Positions 53,531 to 64,000 of a stretch of DNA of 64,000 bases are shown piece after piece (positions within the stretch are counted from its first letter, which is position 1; each line of letters opens with the position of its first letter). The notes below the pieces were generated by a model. It worked only from the letters and a program-made list of their open reading frames with translations, searched no databases and was not told the origin of the DNA. Both the position numbers and the translations under genes were made by a program. Source of the DNA: Ascochyta rabiei (Eukaryota > Ascomycota > Dothideomycetes > Pleosporales > Didymellaceae); the NCBI RefSeq assembly GCF_004011695.2, contig NC_082406.1:682001-746000 (forward strand). The letters run 5' to 3'.

Positions 53531-54548
53531 AGTGTTGTGTGTTTGGGTAAAAGTTGTGCTGTCTAGAGGTTGAAAAGTTGAAGAACAAGAAATCAATATG
53601 GAGAGTAACAGCTGCTGCCTTCGCGGCGACTTTCTCTTATTCATTCGAAGTGAAAGACGACAAAATTGCCTTGCCAAACGCACCTTCACTTAGCACTCAA
53701 AATACAAGCACGCCTTGCTGAGCAGCGCATCCTAGTATGCCACTATATAAGATCCATCTGCAACTAGGAACGACTGATACGGACTCTGTCCGTCAAAATT
53801 TACATACCATACAGCATATACAACAGTTGATACTGTGCCGGTGCACAGAGTGACTACCAAGGTAGTTACTCGGGATGCTCGGATATCTGGCAGTGCTAGT
53901 ATAAGAAGGGATGGCAGGAGTCAACAACACGGAGACCACGACTATCAGATACCAATTACAACAAACCATTGGCAATTATGTCTTAATGAGGTATCAGACT
54001 AGCCTGGACATTTGGTGCCGCTCTTGAAAAGACATCAAACATCGGGGGTAAAGGCCTTTGACAGTGAAGCCAGAGCGCTTGAGATGGACTTCTGATGCTG
54101 GGCAGGATGCGTCCCTGAATAGTCAAAGGATGAGATGGTCGTGCGGTATACCAACTGCCTCTTGGTTGCAGAAGAGACCATGCTCTTGCGCAGTCTGTAA
54201 CAGCTGCTCTTGATTGGAACGTCACGAATAGATCCAGAAGCTCTATCTATGACCAAGGAAAAATATCAGATGTATAGACTCCTGAGAAAGAGAGCTGTAA
54301 CGCGGCTGTGCACGTAGTCCGTGGTTTGCTGGCATTTTCGAAGGTCCGGATTGTCGAAGCGTAGCCTGCCCACAGATGCAGCTCTTCAATTATGCAAAGT
54401 GGGGCAAGACAATGACTGGCGAAATGCTGTAAAGGCTACAAAGTCTGAGATGAGTTCCTGGTGTCGAGTTTTAAATTTCATCTAAGTCATACAAATTTAC
54501 GTTTTCGCGACAATTGTTGGTGCGCCATTCAAACCATCGAGGCTAGAT
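53531..54548. other. Intergenic region without a supported gene
   Basis: Short open frames only. No repeat or RNA gene recognised. Confidence 0.45.
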
Positions 54549-55162
54549 TTACGCCCTAGGTTCCTTTCCACCAATCTCCTTGCTCTCCCTCGCGATACTC
54601 TGCTTGCCCTCCTTGGGCAACACCACCCTACTCTCAGCACGCCTGTTATCCTGTTCCGCAGCGTACTTCTTCAGCACATCCATACTAACAAGGTCCAAAG
54701 CGTGGTGATGTGTGGCCTCAAGCTTCACCTTGGGTACGTTGTCAATGCCACCGTCGAGTGCCGCTTTCCATGTGTTTACGTATGCGCAGAGACGTGCGCC
54801 CTCTTTGATACCAGATTTACGGAGATCAGTGCCTTGTTGTTGAGACCAGTCGAGGAATGAGGATGTGAGAGACAGCGCGAGAGGCATCTCAGATGAGCAC
54901 ATGCCCGAGCTGTAGCCCGTGACGTGGGTGTTGGAAGTAGAGGAATGTTGGTGGAGAGGCGCATTGAAGACTGCGTATAGATCAGCGTTGTTCTAAGCAA
55001 AAATTTGGGCGGCTGTGAACGTTTGAATGCATCCAGACGCAACACTTATGGCATGGAGTGTATTTGTCTCTTGAGATGGAGGGTCGACGATTGATGGGAT
55101 AGACAATGCGTACCATTCTTCTGCGTGACATCCATCTTTCCTTGCTCGTTTTTCCCCGACAT
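54549..55162 (-). CDS. DUF2237 family protein
   Basis: Two exons, 55114-55162 and 54549-54970, joined by a 143-bp intron (GTACGC...CGCAG), giving 156 residues. The splice produces QKNVFNAPL, the expected opening of DUF2237 proteins (KNVYGxPL). Next come TGYSSGMCSSEMP (Cys at the conserved site), a block FLDWSQQQGTDLR, the motif GARLCAYVNTWKAALDGG and the signature KLEATHHHALDLVSMDVLKKYA. The family is small, soluble and widespread in bacteria, fungi and plants, with conserved Cys and His that could bind metal. Its function is not established. The last 30 residues are charged and specific to this copy. ATG 55162 is the only start that reaches the splice in frame; starting at the internal Met of exon 2 would lose the family N-terminus. 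Confidence 0.8.
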
Positions 55163-57539
55163 CTTAAGTTTGTGAAACGCGTGAATCCGTGGATTGGGTG
55201 TTTATAGTTATTACTGGACGGCTACTGGATTACAGTTGTATTGTGAGAGATGATGCTTTTGTTTGTGTTGATGACAGACGATAAGAGAGCTCGCAATTGG
55301 TTTTGTAGCTCGAAGAATGTGCGTACGCCTTACCTATTCTTCGTAATGCTTTTGTCACTATCATGCGGTCATCGAAGAGCTCTTGACGTCACGTTAGGGC
55401 ATTTGGCGTCAGGTACCGTATACACGGGTCGCGCTTCCCCAGATTTCAACACTTTTCAGCCTCACTGCCCAAGGCAGTACCCGCTCGCTGTAGATACACA
55501 GGTGTATTGGTATCGTGTATGGTGATGAGTTGCTAGAGCGAATCGTGGGGTCGATCGCCCCAGATCATGTTAGTCCGAAAGTGGTAAGGCGTTGATCCGT
55601 CTGAAGATGGGGGCACAACCATTGTGGTTTTCAGACAGCCGCTCTTGTCAACTTTTCTTTAATTCTAGGAACACAAGATCAATGCTTGACGTCTCGTAAC
55701 TCGGGCTTGAAACCTCGTCAGACAATTCAGCTGGCGTCGCCTGAGCGCTCGACTCCTGTTCCTTTGCTACCACACATGGCACAAGTTTCGGCTGTCTCTG
55801 GTGACGTGTGCTATAAATCTCGGTTTGGTGATGCAGTGACACGCCTTGCAGACGACAAAGTAGCCCTAGAGAAGGAATAGCTTCTTGGTCTACTTCACCA
55901 CAAGTATTAACGGTTGCAGAAGACGAGAACTCCTCCTTAGTCACGGTTTTGCCGATTCGCCTAAAACAAGCATCCGCTCGGTGATAGCAACTATCCTCAT
56001 TGGGCAGATAGTCATGTTCGGTTTGGCAGTCGCGAGTGCCAAAATATCCAAAGCTTGATGTCGCACTTTCCATCGTCAACCACGACAACGATCGCTGTAC
56101 TTACCCTTGTAAAGCGAAAATACAAGAAGGTGACATTCAGAAAAACATGCCAGCTCCTTTAGAAGAACACCCATTCAGCACGGTGCCAGGCAAACGCAAA
56201 AAGATCGATGCTCCACTACTTGACACAATCAGTGCTATCTTGCCATAAGAGCAGATTCGTACTACGAAAACCAACTCACGAGTCCAGCATTCACAGTCTA
56301 GATCCTTCATATCTACGCAACGATCTCTTCATTCCACCGCCGGCACTGCACAAACAAAACCTAGGATGCTCTCCAGAAACAGAAAGAGACAATAGGGTCA
56401 ATTCTAATGCACCACCAACCCCATTCATTCAATCCCCTCCTCGCCTCGACAGTCCTACCACCACACAACCCCACCTCGCCCTCCTCCACTCCTTCACTCC
56501 ACGCGTCCCCTCTTGGCGCACCGCAACGGCTCTGGTGCAGGACGTAGATGACAGCTGGGCAGCGTTTCGCATCGGCACACCGGCGTTTCGCCGCGCCGAC
56601 ACAATCTCGTCACGTCACGTCACTCGCAAATGTGGCGTTGCGTTGCGTGGCATGGCCCTGATCAGCGCGCACAGCGTGGAGATCTGCAGATGCGGGAAGG
56701 GATCTTGCCGCGGGAGCAGATGGATGGTACCGTAGATTGTATTTCTCCGTGGGTGAGGCGGTACCGCACTGCACAGCATACAACACAATACAACACCACA
56801 CGACACAACACGACACAAGAAAGAGCGGCGCAACGCACCACACCGCTGCATAACGCGTCACCGCCCTGCCTTCCCTGAGTAGACCATGGACATACGAACA
56901 GCGTAGGCCCGCGCCGCCGCAGTGGAGAACCACAATCTCATTGCGAGCCAAGCCGGAGAGGCTCGGCATGAATCTTAAAATCCACAAAAACCGCATACAG
57001 GGATGTTGCTGGTGTACTTTCCATCGTTAGCGCGCCGTGCATGAATCTGACGGAATGAAGTGCAAATAAGCTCATGTACGCGTGACTCTCGGAAGGGGGG
57101 TGCATGTACTGTTGGATTCGTGATGGGATGGGCTGGGTAGGCTAGTCAGTGGCATGTGGAAGGTTTGGGGAAGGGCTTGGAGGCTGGGGAAATGACGTGG
57201 TGCTTGGATCACGGTGGTGCTAACGAGGTTTGCGGAGGGATGACAGTAGATATGATATTGGGTGGGGAGAGGTGCTGATGCGGACGCTGACGCTGATGCT
57301 GATGCTGATACGTTTGCTGTCATCGTAAGGATGTCGTTGTTCTATTGTTTGCAAATGCTATCGCTTGCTGTACAATGATGATCATATCACGTCGTCTGCC
57401 TTATCTAACCCAAAAGTGGGTACCTCTATAATAGCATCTTTATGGGGCCCTGATCGGCCCTACCCGTAGCCTGCAGCCTGGGAAAGCAGGAGAACTGGAT
57501 CTGTCAGTGATGCGAAGTAGGCTGAAGTCTCCGCAGCAC
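55163..57539. other. Gene-poor region of 2.4 kb with low-complexity tracts
   Basis: A minus-strand open frame (ATG 56073 to 55648, 141 codons) has no recognisable domain; I give it low weight. A/C-rich simple sequence (ACACAATACAACACCACACG) occurs at about 56780-56820. A hexamer-like GCTGAT/GCTGAC run lies at about 57272-57310. Confidence 0.4.
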
Positions 57540-59849
57540 TCAACCGTGCAACTTTTGCCGAATTTCCGCAACCACGTTCTTGATCCGGGGTTCCTTAACC
57601 TTGCCCTCGGCACGCGTAACAGCATCCCCGATCTGAAGGATATCCCTACCAGCCTCGCAGAAGTCCGGGCCCAGGCAGAGTAGGGTGCCCGTAGCCACAA
57701 GAGCGCGGTACACTGCCTCTGAATCGGATGCAGAGTTGAGGATCTTGGCTAGATCGTCAAGCAGAGATAGAGCACGATCGGCGTTATTCTCTGATGTCAA
57801 GAGAACCGAGTAGTTGATGTACAGAGTGGTGAGCGCAATGATCAGGTTGCGGTTGCTGGATGTGACGAATGGCGATACCAGGGGATGGATACCGTCGAAT
57901 TCTGTGCTGGCCAAGAGGCGGCCCTTGTCCGTCTGCAGCAGGTTGCTAACACAGCGCACTGCCATCATCGTGTTATTAGGCGATGACTCTGCTGAGAAGA
58001 CGCCAGAATCAACAAGACCACCAACGAGGTTCTGTTCTGGCGAGACCAGGTACGCCGAAGGCTCCTCGAGGGTGAGGGCCAGTCGAAGCAAGTCAAGAGC
58101 AGGTAGGCGTTTGTCCGCAGGCCATTGTGTCGCTGCCTTCAGAAGCAAGTCCAAGCCTGCCAGTTCAACGTTCTTACCAACTCCCTTCTTCAGCGCAGCG
58201 ACCGTCGTGCTCAACTGCTCGACGTCAGAAGGGTTCAACGAAACGCCCTTCTGACCATCAGTGACAAGTGCTTGATTGAACTCCTGCAATTTTTTGAAGA
58301 TGATGTCGTGGTTCCCTGATGCGATGGGAAGGTACTCTTTCTGTGGGAGAATCTTTGGCACAGCTGGCGTGGCCGGCGGCTGCGATTGTACCTGGTTGGC
58401 ATCCCCAGGGCGATAGCGTGACTCAGAGCCCCAGGGGTCTGCACCCTGTGCACTGCCCTGGCCCAATGTGGCACCTTGTGTATTCTGCACGATGAAGTTT
58501 GCGACCTGGTCAAGGTATGTAAGCGGTAGCTCGTTGTCCTCGATGAACTTGCGCGCAGCCTCGTAGTGGTTCTGATTGACGTTGTAAGGAAGCTTCAGAG
58601 GAGGCTTGCCGTCCTCAATGTCCACGTCAAAGACGTAATCGTACTCTTTGCCGTTGTGAGAGATCTTCCGCCCACCGCTGCCGGCCGAATCAACGACGGT
58701 ACCAATGTTGACCCACTCGTTTGCAGCTGCCGACCACTGATACGCGGATATGTTTCCGTTTGCCTCGGAGATCATTTGCACCTGACCCTCTTTAGTGCCC
58801 GAGCGCTGGGTGAGAAATTCGGGGCCTGGCAGCTGCTCCTTGTTGATATTTCCGACAGTTTGTTGCGGTATCGACGAGCCCTTGACGTCCTCGTTGAACT
58901 GCTCAATCTCGGTGGGGGCGGCGTAACGCGCCTGGTCGCGGGTGAAGATGCGGACAAGCTTGTCGCTGGCTCCAGAAACGATGTCGCCATTCTCAGGGCA
59001 GACAGCGACAGTCCAGACGGATATGGCGGGGTGTGTGATGGTCTGTACGCACTCGTTGTTCTCCCAAACTCGTACTGTACGGTCTTCTCCTGCACTCACG
59101 AGTCCACCATTTGGCAGTACGGCGAGCGAGTAGATGAAGTTCTCGTGACCGTGTAGCTCGGCCACCTGCTTGCCCTGTAACGTCCACAGCCGAACGACGG
59201 CGTCATTGCCTGCAGAGGCGAAATGGGCGCCAGAAGGGTGGTTTTGTGGCAGCCGGCACAGTGCTCGCACAACCTCTGGTGCTTGTATGGAGCGCAGCTG
59301 CTTCCCCGAGGGATGGAAGAATCGAATCTGCTTGTCTGCACAGCCCGTGATGACGGTGTTGCTATTGTAGGCCAGCACCGCCCATACTGACGCGCCGTGG
59401 CCCTCGAGCGTGGTCGACTCTCCCCACTTGCCTACTTCCCAGACACGCGCCTCCATGTCCCAGCTGCCACTGACAATGTACTTGCCATCTTGGCTGACGT
59501 CGAGGGCGCACACATTGTTGCCGTGGCCGATGAGGAGGGCGTCTGCGTTGTCTTCGATGCCTTTGCTCGGCTGCCGTACGTCGATGATTTGGTCCTTGCC
59601 ACCGGAGACGACGAGCCCTTCAGGGAATGGCGAAGATGATGGCACAATGGCGAGGGAGTTGACAAACTCCTTGCCGTGTGTCTTGAGGATGGTGCTATCG
59701 TAGGTCGGTGGGGCTGACGACTCCTGCTTCCATAACCGGACGGTGGAGTCTCGTGACGCCGAGACAATGGATGCTGGAGACGGGAAGGCGACGCAGCGGA
59801 CGTCATCTTCGTGACCGCGCAGAGTGGCTGATAGCTTGAACTCGCCCAT
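57540..59849 (-). CDS. DOA1: Doa1/Ufd3/PLAA ubiquitin-binding protein
   Basis: 769 residues from ATG 59849, no intron. Domain order matches the family. A WD40 propeller comes first (residues 1-305; repeats such as LRGHEDDVRCVAF, GHGNNVCALDVSQDGKYIVSGSWD, LHGHENFIYSLAVL). A PFU domain follows (about 345-455; GTKEGQVQMI, YDYVFDVDIEDG, LPLTYLDQVANFI). A PUL domain comes last (about 500-769, Armadillo-like; PALDLLRLAL, FSAESSPNNTMMAVRCVSNLL). Doa1 binds ubiquitin and Cdc48/p97 and acts in ubiquitin homeostasis, ribophagy and mitochondrial and endosomal quality control. The frame is open another 69 codons upstream, but that part translates simple repeats and lacks a better ATG context, so Met at 59849 (MGEFKLSATLRGHED) is chosen. 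Confidence 0.95.
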   Translation of the reverse strand: MGEFKLSATLRGHEDDVRCVAFPSPASIVSASRDSTVRLWKQESSAPPTYDSTILKTHGKEFVNSLAIVPSSSPFPEGLVVSGGKDQIIDVRQPSKGIEDNADALLIGHGNNVCALDVSQDGKYIVSGSWDMEARVWEVGKWGESTTLEGHGASVWAVLAYNSNTVITGCADKQIRFFHPSGKQLRSIQAPEVVRALCRLPQNHPSGAHFASAGNDAVVRLWTLQGKQVAELHGHENFIYSLAVLPNGGLVSAGEDRTVRVWENNECVQTITHPAISVWTVAVCPENGDIVSGASDKLVRIFTRDQARYAAPTEIEQFNEDVKGSSIPQQTVGNINKEQLPGPEFLTQRSGTKEGQVQMISEANGNISAYQWSAAANEWVNIGTVVDSAGSGGRKISHNGKEYDYVFDVDIEDGKPPLKLPYNVNQNHYEAARKFIEDNELPLTYLDQVANFIVQNTQGATLGQGSAQGADPWGSESRYRPGDANQVQSQPPATPAVPKILPQKEYLPIASGNHDIIFKKLQEFNQALVTDGQKGVSLNPSDVEQLSTTVAALKKGVGKNVELAGLDLLLKAATQWPADKRLPALDLLRLALTLEEPSAYLVSPEQNLVGGLVDSGVFSAESSPNNTMMAVRCVSNLLQTDKGRLLASTEFDGIHPLVSPFVTSSNRNLIIALTTLYINYSVLLTSENNADRALSLLDDLAKILNSASDSEAVYRALVATGTLLCLGPDFCEAGRDILQIGDAVTRAEGKVKEPRIKNVVAEIRQKLHG

Positions 59850-59870
59850 GGTGGAGGTGGACGGGGTGAA

Positions 59871-60060
59871 GTGCGGCGATGGCGATGGCGAATGGCGCTG
59901 GCGAATGGCGATGGCGAATGGCGATGGCGCGGGGCAGCTCGGCGGCGAATCTGGGAGAAGGGCGCTGGAAGGACAAGGAACGTGTGCGCATACGCTCGGG
60001 GCCTGTTTCACCCGCTTCACCCGCTTCACCCGCTTCACCAGCTCTACCTGCTTCACCTGT
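59871..60060. repeat. Two minisatellites in the DOA1 5' leader
   Basis: First array at 59874-59931: units of GGCGATGGCGAAT and shorter variants (GGCGAATGGCGATGGCGAAT). Second array at about 60006-60060: four to six 9-bp units CGCTTCACC, drifting to AGCTCTACC and TGCTTCACC. Both lie in the region that should be DOA1 leader or promoter. In the minus frame they extend the DOA1 frame with a Lys-Arg-Val repeat. Confidence 0.75.
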
Positions 60061-62118
60061 GGACAGAAGAGTGCAGAGGGGCGTCGTGGGCGGCTGCTGT
60101 TTGCTGGCTACGAGATGTTGTCGCAGAGCTTCAGCGATACGTCAGCACAGCAATACGTCAGCACAGCACCCTGGCCCGTCACCAATTTTCACCAATGCTC
60201 GCCAACAAGTAGCCCCGCGGGCTGGGCTCGCTCGAAACACCAACACCAACACCACACCACATCAAACATCACAAAGCACACTGAGACTGCACGCATTGAA
60301 GACGACAACGTCTCTGCTCTGTACCCAGTTTCACGCTGCTGCGTTTCGTTGTGTACCGCTGACCACGTGCTCGTCGCCTTCCCCCCATTCGGTCACTTCC
60401 AGCACAACTGCACCTTGCCACCACCACCCAGCTACTGGGCAATGCCTCCGGTTGAGAACCGAAAAAAACCTCCTCTGGTCCTCCACAGATTCGCAGGGCC
60501 CCTTTAAGGCGCATGTTCTTGGCTGCAGTGCCGGCGCCTTCTCGTCGCTAGGGCCACGGCTGCAGCTGTGTGTCGTTACCCCACGTGAGTAGCTGAGCTC
60601 TAGTGGCAGCCCTATGGCGGCGAGCCATTCGGAGCATCAGGTAGTGGCGGCCACATTTGCTGCGAATTCGCCAGCTGTTCAACAAGCTTCTTCGATGCTA
60701 CAAGGCGAGAGCGCACCAGACGCTGTTCGAGAGGAGTGAGCTAAGTACCAGCGTGGCTCGCCGCCCAGCAACCTCGGTGAATTCCTGCGTTGCTGCAAAA
60801 GCAAATAAGCTTCTGCAGGAGCACGAGAAAGCAACCAGGCTTCGTCTGACAGGCGTTGCAGCCTCTCTGCAAGGGCACTTTCATCTCCACGCTCAACAGA
60901 AAAAGCTTCGAAATAGCATTGTGCTGCTGCAGTTGTTCGTAATCGCACGAACCGCGAGCAGTCCCCTCCTTGGTTGGGCGCAAGCGTGACAAGCTAGGCT
61001 GCTTTGCTCCCGCTCTTACATAGAGAGCTGACCTCAAGCGGGCAGCGATCAACACTATGGACCGACTGCTGCGCGTAGGTTCTGGTTGGCACTTGTCATT
61101 TCATCGTGGTGCAACGGCTCCTGCTGCAGGATTCCCAATACCTACTACCACCCCGCGTTACGGGAACTCCGCCCCGCTCCTCATCTCATGACTTGCTGGG
61201 CACACGGCGGACGGAACTCTGGTTTCGCCGACTGTATGGGGTCGACGTCAAGCGTCAATGCATCAGCAAATACTACACCGCTCGACCGTCACGCTGTAAT
61301 GACAATCTTCTGCTCACCGAGCAGAGCCTTTTTCGCGCCTAGCATGCGGCCTTCTCCTGAGCTCTGCGCCTCGAGAACCAATGCATAGCCAAATCTGGCA
61401 GCATTGGGACGTGGTCAGCTCTGTGCTGCAGCCACCAAGAAGCGTTAGGGCCTCGATCTATACAGCCTATCCCGGCAACCCTCCCTGCGCTCTGGGCCCG
61501 GCTGGACGCTATCTAGCAGCCAAGACAGACCGCCTCGTTGACCGAGGACCGCGTGTCAGCTTAGCTTTTGGGCTTTCGGCAGACAGCGTAGGGGGCCCTT
61601 GTGACTTGTCTCGCCTACCAGTACCAGGATGTCTAGATTATGGGCCTATGCAACGGCCTCTACCATGGAAACAAAATGCGATCAGCAACTTTGACGCCAA
61701 TTTTGAGCATACAAGAGGGTGTGCATCCCTCGCTCTTTCAACTTGGCTTTGTTACTTTGCAGCATCGTTGCACACAAACACCGTGACTTGCAGGATTCCT
61801 TACGGCTAAACGATACTCGGCTCTGGTTGCTGTCCTTACCGGTTCGCCCCTCGACCCTCGACGATCTCTTGGCCCTTGATTACCATTCCCTTGGCTCAGC
61901 GCGCGTCTGCATCGGACGACGTTCACGCCTACGTACCCTTACCAAGTCACAACATAGTTCTTGAATTACGCCCTGTGCACTCAAGTCCTTTTCTCTGCAG
62001 ATCCAAATTTTCACACAGTTCCTATTTAACAGCCCTCCGGATCCTGTATCAGCACACTACCAACCTATTCGATCAAGTGCCTCGCTATAGGAACACACTC
62101 AACACCTCACATACAAAC
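60061..62118. other. Intergenic region between divergent DOA1 and BTB genes
   Basis: Two kilobases without a supported gene; holds both promoters. Includes T/C-rich and A/C-rich simple stretches (CACCAACACCAACACCACAC near 60238). A few 80-145-codon open frames show no domain. Confidence 0.45.
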
Positions 62119-63454
62119 ATGGACTCCCCAACAGTCGAGCTCCGCTCTGCTCTTGCATCGTGAGTACAGCTTTCTGATTTAAAGAATCTTACTAAGTCGC
62201 TCAGACTGTTTGAATGCGGCAAGTACTCAGATCTGACCATTGTCTGTGGAAGCAAAAGATACCCAGTACACCGCGCACTCCTTGCAACTCGCTCGAAATT
62301 CTTTGAGGGAGCATGCCGCGGCGGCTTCCAAGAATCGTTAACAGGCGTAATCGACTTGACAGAAGATGATGCTGAAGCTGTCGAGCATATGGTTCATTGT
62401 AAGCACAAATTTTCATAGGACCCTGAGGCAGCGCTAATTGACCCTGCCTTAGACCTCTACCACCTGGACTACCTTAACAAGCCCCTGTCACGCCAGAGCT
62501 CGCAACGATCGACTCGTCCTGGTTCCCCACCTGCAATGACGTCGCGCTTTTCGAGACCCAATCCACCCAAGAAGCTGAACCTCGCCTTCATGGAAGATCC
62601 GCTACTCGCACAAGCGTCCGCAGCCAGCCCGTTGATGCCGCTCACCCCCCCTTCTGAGGAGTCCTTGTTCCAGCCTCTCGATGCTTCGCTGAAGCTTCCC
62701 GATACGCCCATGGCCGATCAATTTGCAGACGACCTCATCGAGAGCGTGACCTTAGAGCCTGAGGTCGACGCAGAGAGCGCTCATCTGGTCACCCACGCTA
62801 AGGTGTACGCGATTGCAGAGAAGTACGTACTGTCTTTCGTCATGTTTTGCCCCTACCTTTCTGGCTTTATCCACTGGCGTGGCTGGCTTGCGATCGCAAA
62901 ATTTTTGTTGTGCTGCGTCGCGCCGCGTTGCGTATCACGGTGGAAACTCTCCGACACTCCGCGACGTGCGTCACCCGCATGATCAGAGTGCCAATCGTGA
63001 GCCGCTAGGCACCTGTCGACCCCGCCGCACCCCAGCACTTGCTCTTTGGCTGTGCCATTGCCCAATCATTGTTTCCATCATCTCGATCCATCGAGTTGCG
63101 CATCTAGAGCGGACTGTGTCACTTTCCTGCAACCACTCACGGATCTCTGCCGAAGACATCCAGGCTAACTTGCATTACAGATACGGCATTGCTGGTCTAA
63201 AATCCCTCGCGCGCAGCAAGTTCTCCTATCAGATCTCCACGCATTTGGAAAGCCCTGAGTTTGCAGACGCCTGCCAAGAGGCTTATGAGACAACCTTCCA
63301 CACCGATCGCGGCCTGCGGGACGTTATCATCCAAACCTTCCGCGCCAACCCCGATTTATCCATGCGTGCAGACGTCGAAACGATGGTCCGCGAGACATCA
63401 TGTCTCGCCTTCGAGCTCTTCCGCATGGCCAGCGGTCTTCCCGTCTCGTCATGA
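62119..63454 (+). CDS. BTB/POZ domain protein
   Basis: Four exons, 62119-62159, 62205-62398, 62453-62822 and 63181-63454, for 292 residues. Donors are GTGAGT, GTAAGC and GTACGT; all introns end in AG and the frame is kept. The BTB fold is residues 15-78 (KYSDLTIVCGSKRYPVHRAL, SKFFEGACRGGFQES, VIDLTEDDAEAVEHMVHYLY). A Ser/Pro-rich linker follows (SRQSSQRSTRPGSPP). After the linker comes the typical C-terminal helix pair of fungal BTB proteins (HAKVYAIAEKYGIAGLKSLA, then KFSYQI). Such proteins may serve as cullin-3 adaptors or dimer scaffolds; no partner can be named. The third intron is 358 bp against 45-54 bp for the other two. Confidence 0.88.
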
Positions 63455-64000
63455 AGATTGCGCCGATCCGGCTTACCAAAGTAAGCATGGCTCTTGTAAT
63501 ATCTTGACTGTCCAGTCACTACAGCCATCGAGATCGAATCTACGATCCACTTGATGCATCTCATGCCAGTCATGGCCAGACCACGTCTGTATGGCGTCAA
63601 AGCAACACCAGCGACGTTATGTTGTACCACCACTCACACGTACGCCTGCGGTTGAACCGTGCTGATCGCAGACTTTCGCTGCTTTAGCAGCCGATGAGGG
63701 CTGTTCACGCACATGGCCCTGCATCAGTCGGCATCAAGCCTAGATTAAAGGTGAAATTGCTTTGTAGCAGTTCTGTCAACCTCTCTTGGTTCGCGCACTT
63801 TCCATTCACAAAGTTGCACGGTCGCTGCAGGTGTGTACTACCCAACTAGACTTTCTTATTTAGCGACAGCAGTTTGTTAAATTAGACCATTTGCTCAACA
63901 CTGAACTCGAATAAAACAAATCCTGTTCGTATCTTGATCATCTCGTTTGCCGGTCCTTCCACACAGCACACGTCTCAAACTACCCTACTTCACCCCCATG
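63455..64000. other. 3' flank of the BTB gene to window end
   Basis: No supported gene. The last three bases of the window are ATG in the context CACCCCCATG, preceded by a pyrimidine/A-rich stretch, so a further plus-strand gene may start exactly at the edge. Confidence 0.4.

Noticed and set aside
55648..56088. 146-codon minus-strand frame
   Set aside because: No recognisable motif or homology style; the first ATG is at 56073. Cannot be excluded as a lineage-specific gene.
59871..60592. Several plus-strand frames of 110-240 codons
   Set aside because: They translate simple repeats and the antisense of the DOA1 leader; overlapping frames in all phases show composition bias, not coding.

Overview
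The window is nuclear DNA of a filamentous ascomycete (Pezizomycotina). Genes have short introns of about 45-75 bp with GTRNGY donors and CTAAY-like branch sites. They encode eukaryotic proteins such as a dynein light intermediate chain, the spliceosomal RES-complex protein Ist3 and Doa1/Ufd3. There is a tRNA-Val with a 9-nt intron, and a transposon island carrying the C:G to T:A decay typical of repeat-induced point mutation (RIP). The F-box/LRR-like genes and small secreted proteins beside an AT-rich island fit a Dothideomycete plant associate best, but that placement is inference.

Layout. 1-4634: C-terminal 1,544 residues of a very large protein of unknown function. 5195-5596: small secreted protein. 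5.6-17.3 kb: an AT-rich nest of transposons. A roughly 478-bp MITE (C, 6253-17231) was split by a pogo/Fot1-like DNA transposon (B, 6453-16951). B was then hit twice: by a second pogo/Fot1-like element (A, 6712-8544) and by a complete Ty3/gypsy chromovirus (9045-15861) with 193-bp LTRs and a perfect GTAAA target duplication. A 125-bp MITE (D, 17032-17156) lies in the right arm of C. 17536-18047: a five-exon, cysteine-rich secreted protein just outside the island. 19.5-21.6 kb: a decayed gene.

24.2-38.5 kb is ordinary gene-rich DNA: tRNA-Val(CAC), nitronate monooxygenase, dynein light intermediate chain divergent from IST3, an HSL-type esterase, a 1,277-residue disordered protein and an MFS transporter. 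39.6-53.5 kb is dominated by F-box/LRR-like genes, several of them broken or truncated, mixed with a BYS1/thaumatin-like secreted protein and a cytochrome P450 with unusual active-site motifs. 54.5-63.5 kb holds a DUF2237 protein, DOA1 with a repeat-rich leader, and a four-exon BTB/POZ gene.

The genes do not form an evident pathway or biosynthetic cluster. The most informative structure is the datable transposon nest flanked on both sides by small secreted proteins, followed by the decaying F-box family array. No defence system, CRISPR array or provirus was seen. Internal exon boundaries are read from splice motifs and frame continuity, and have not been checked against transcripts.
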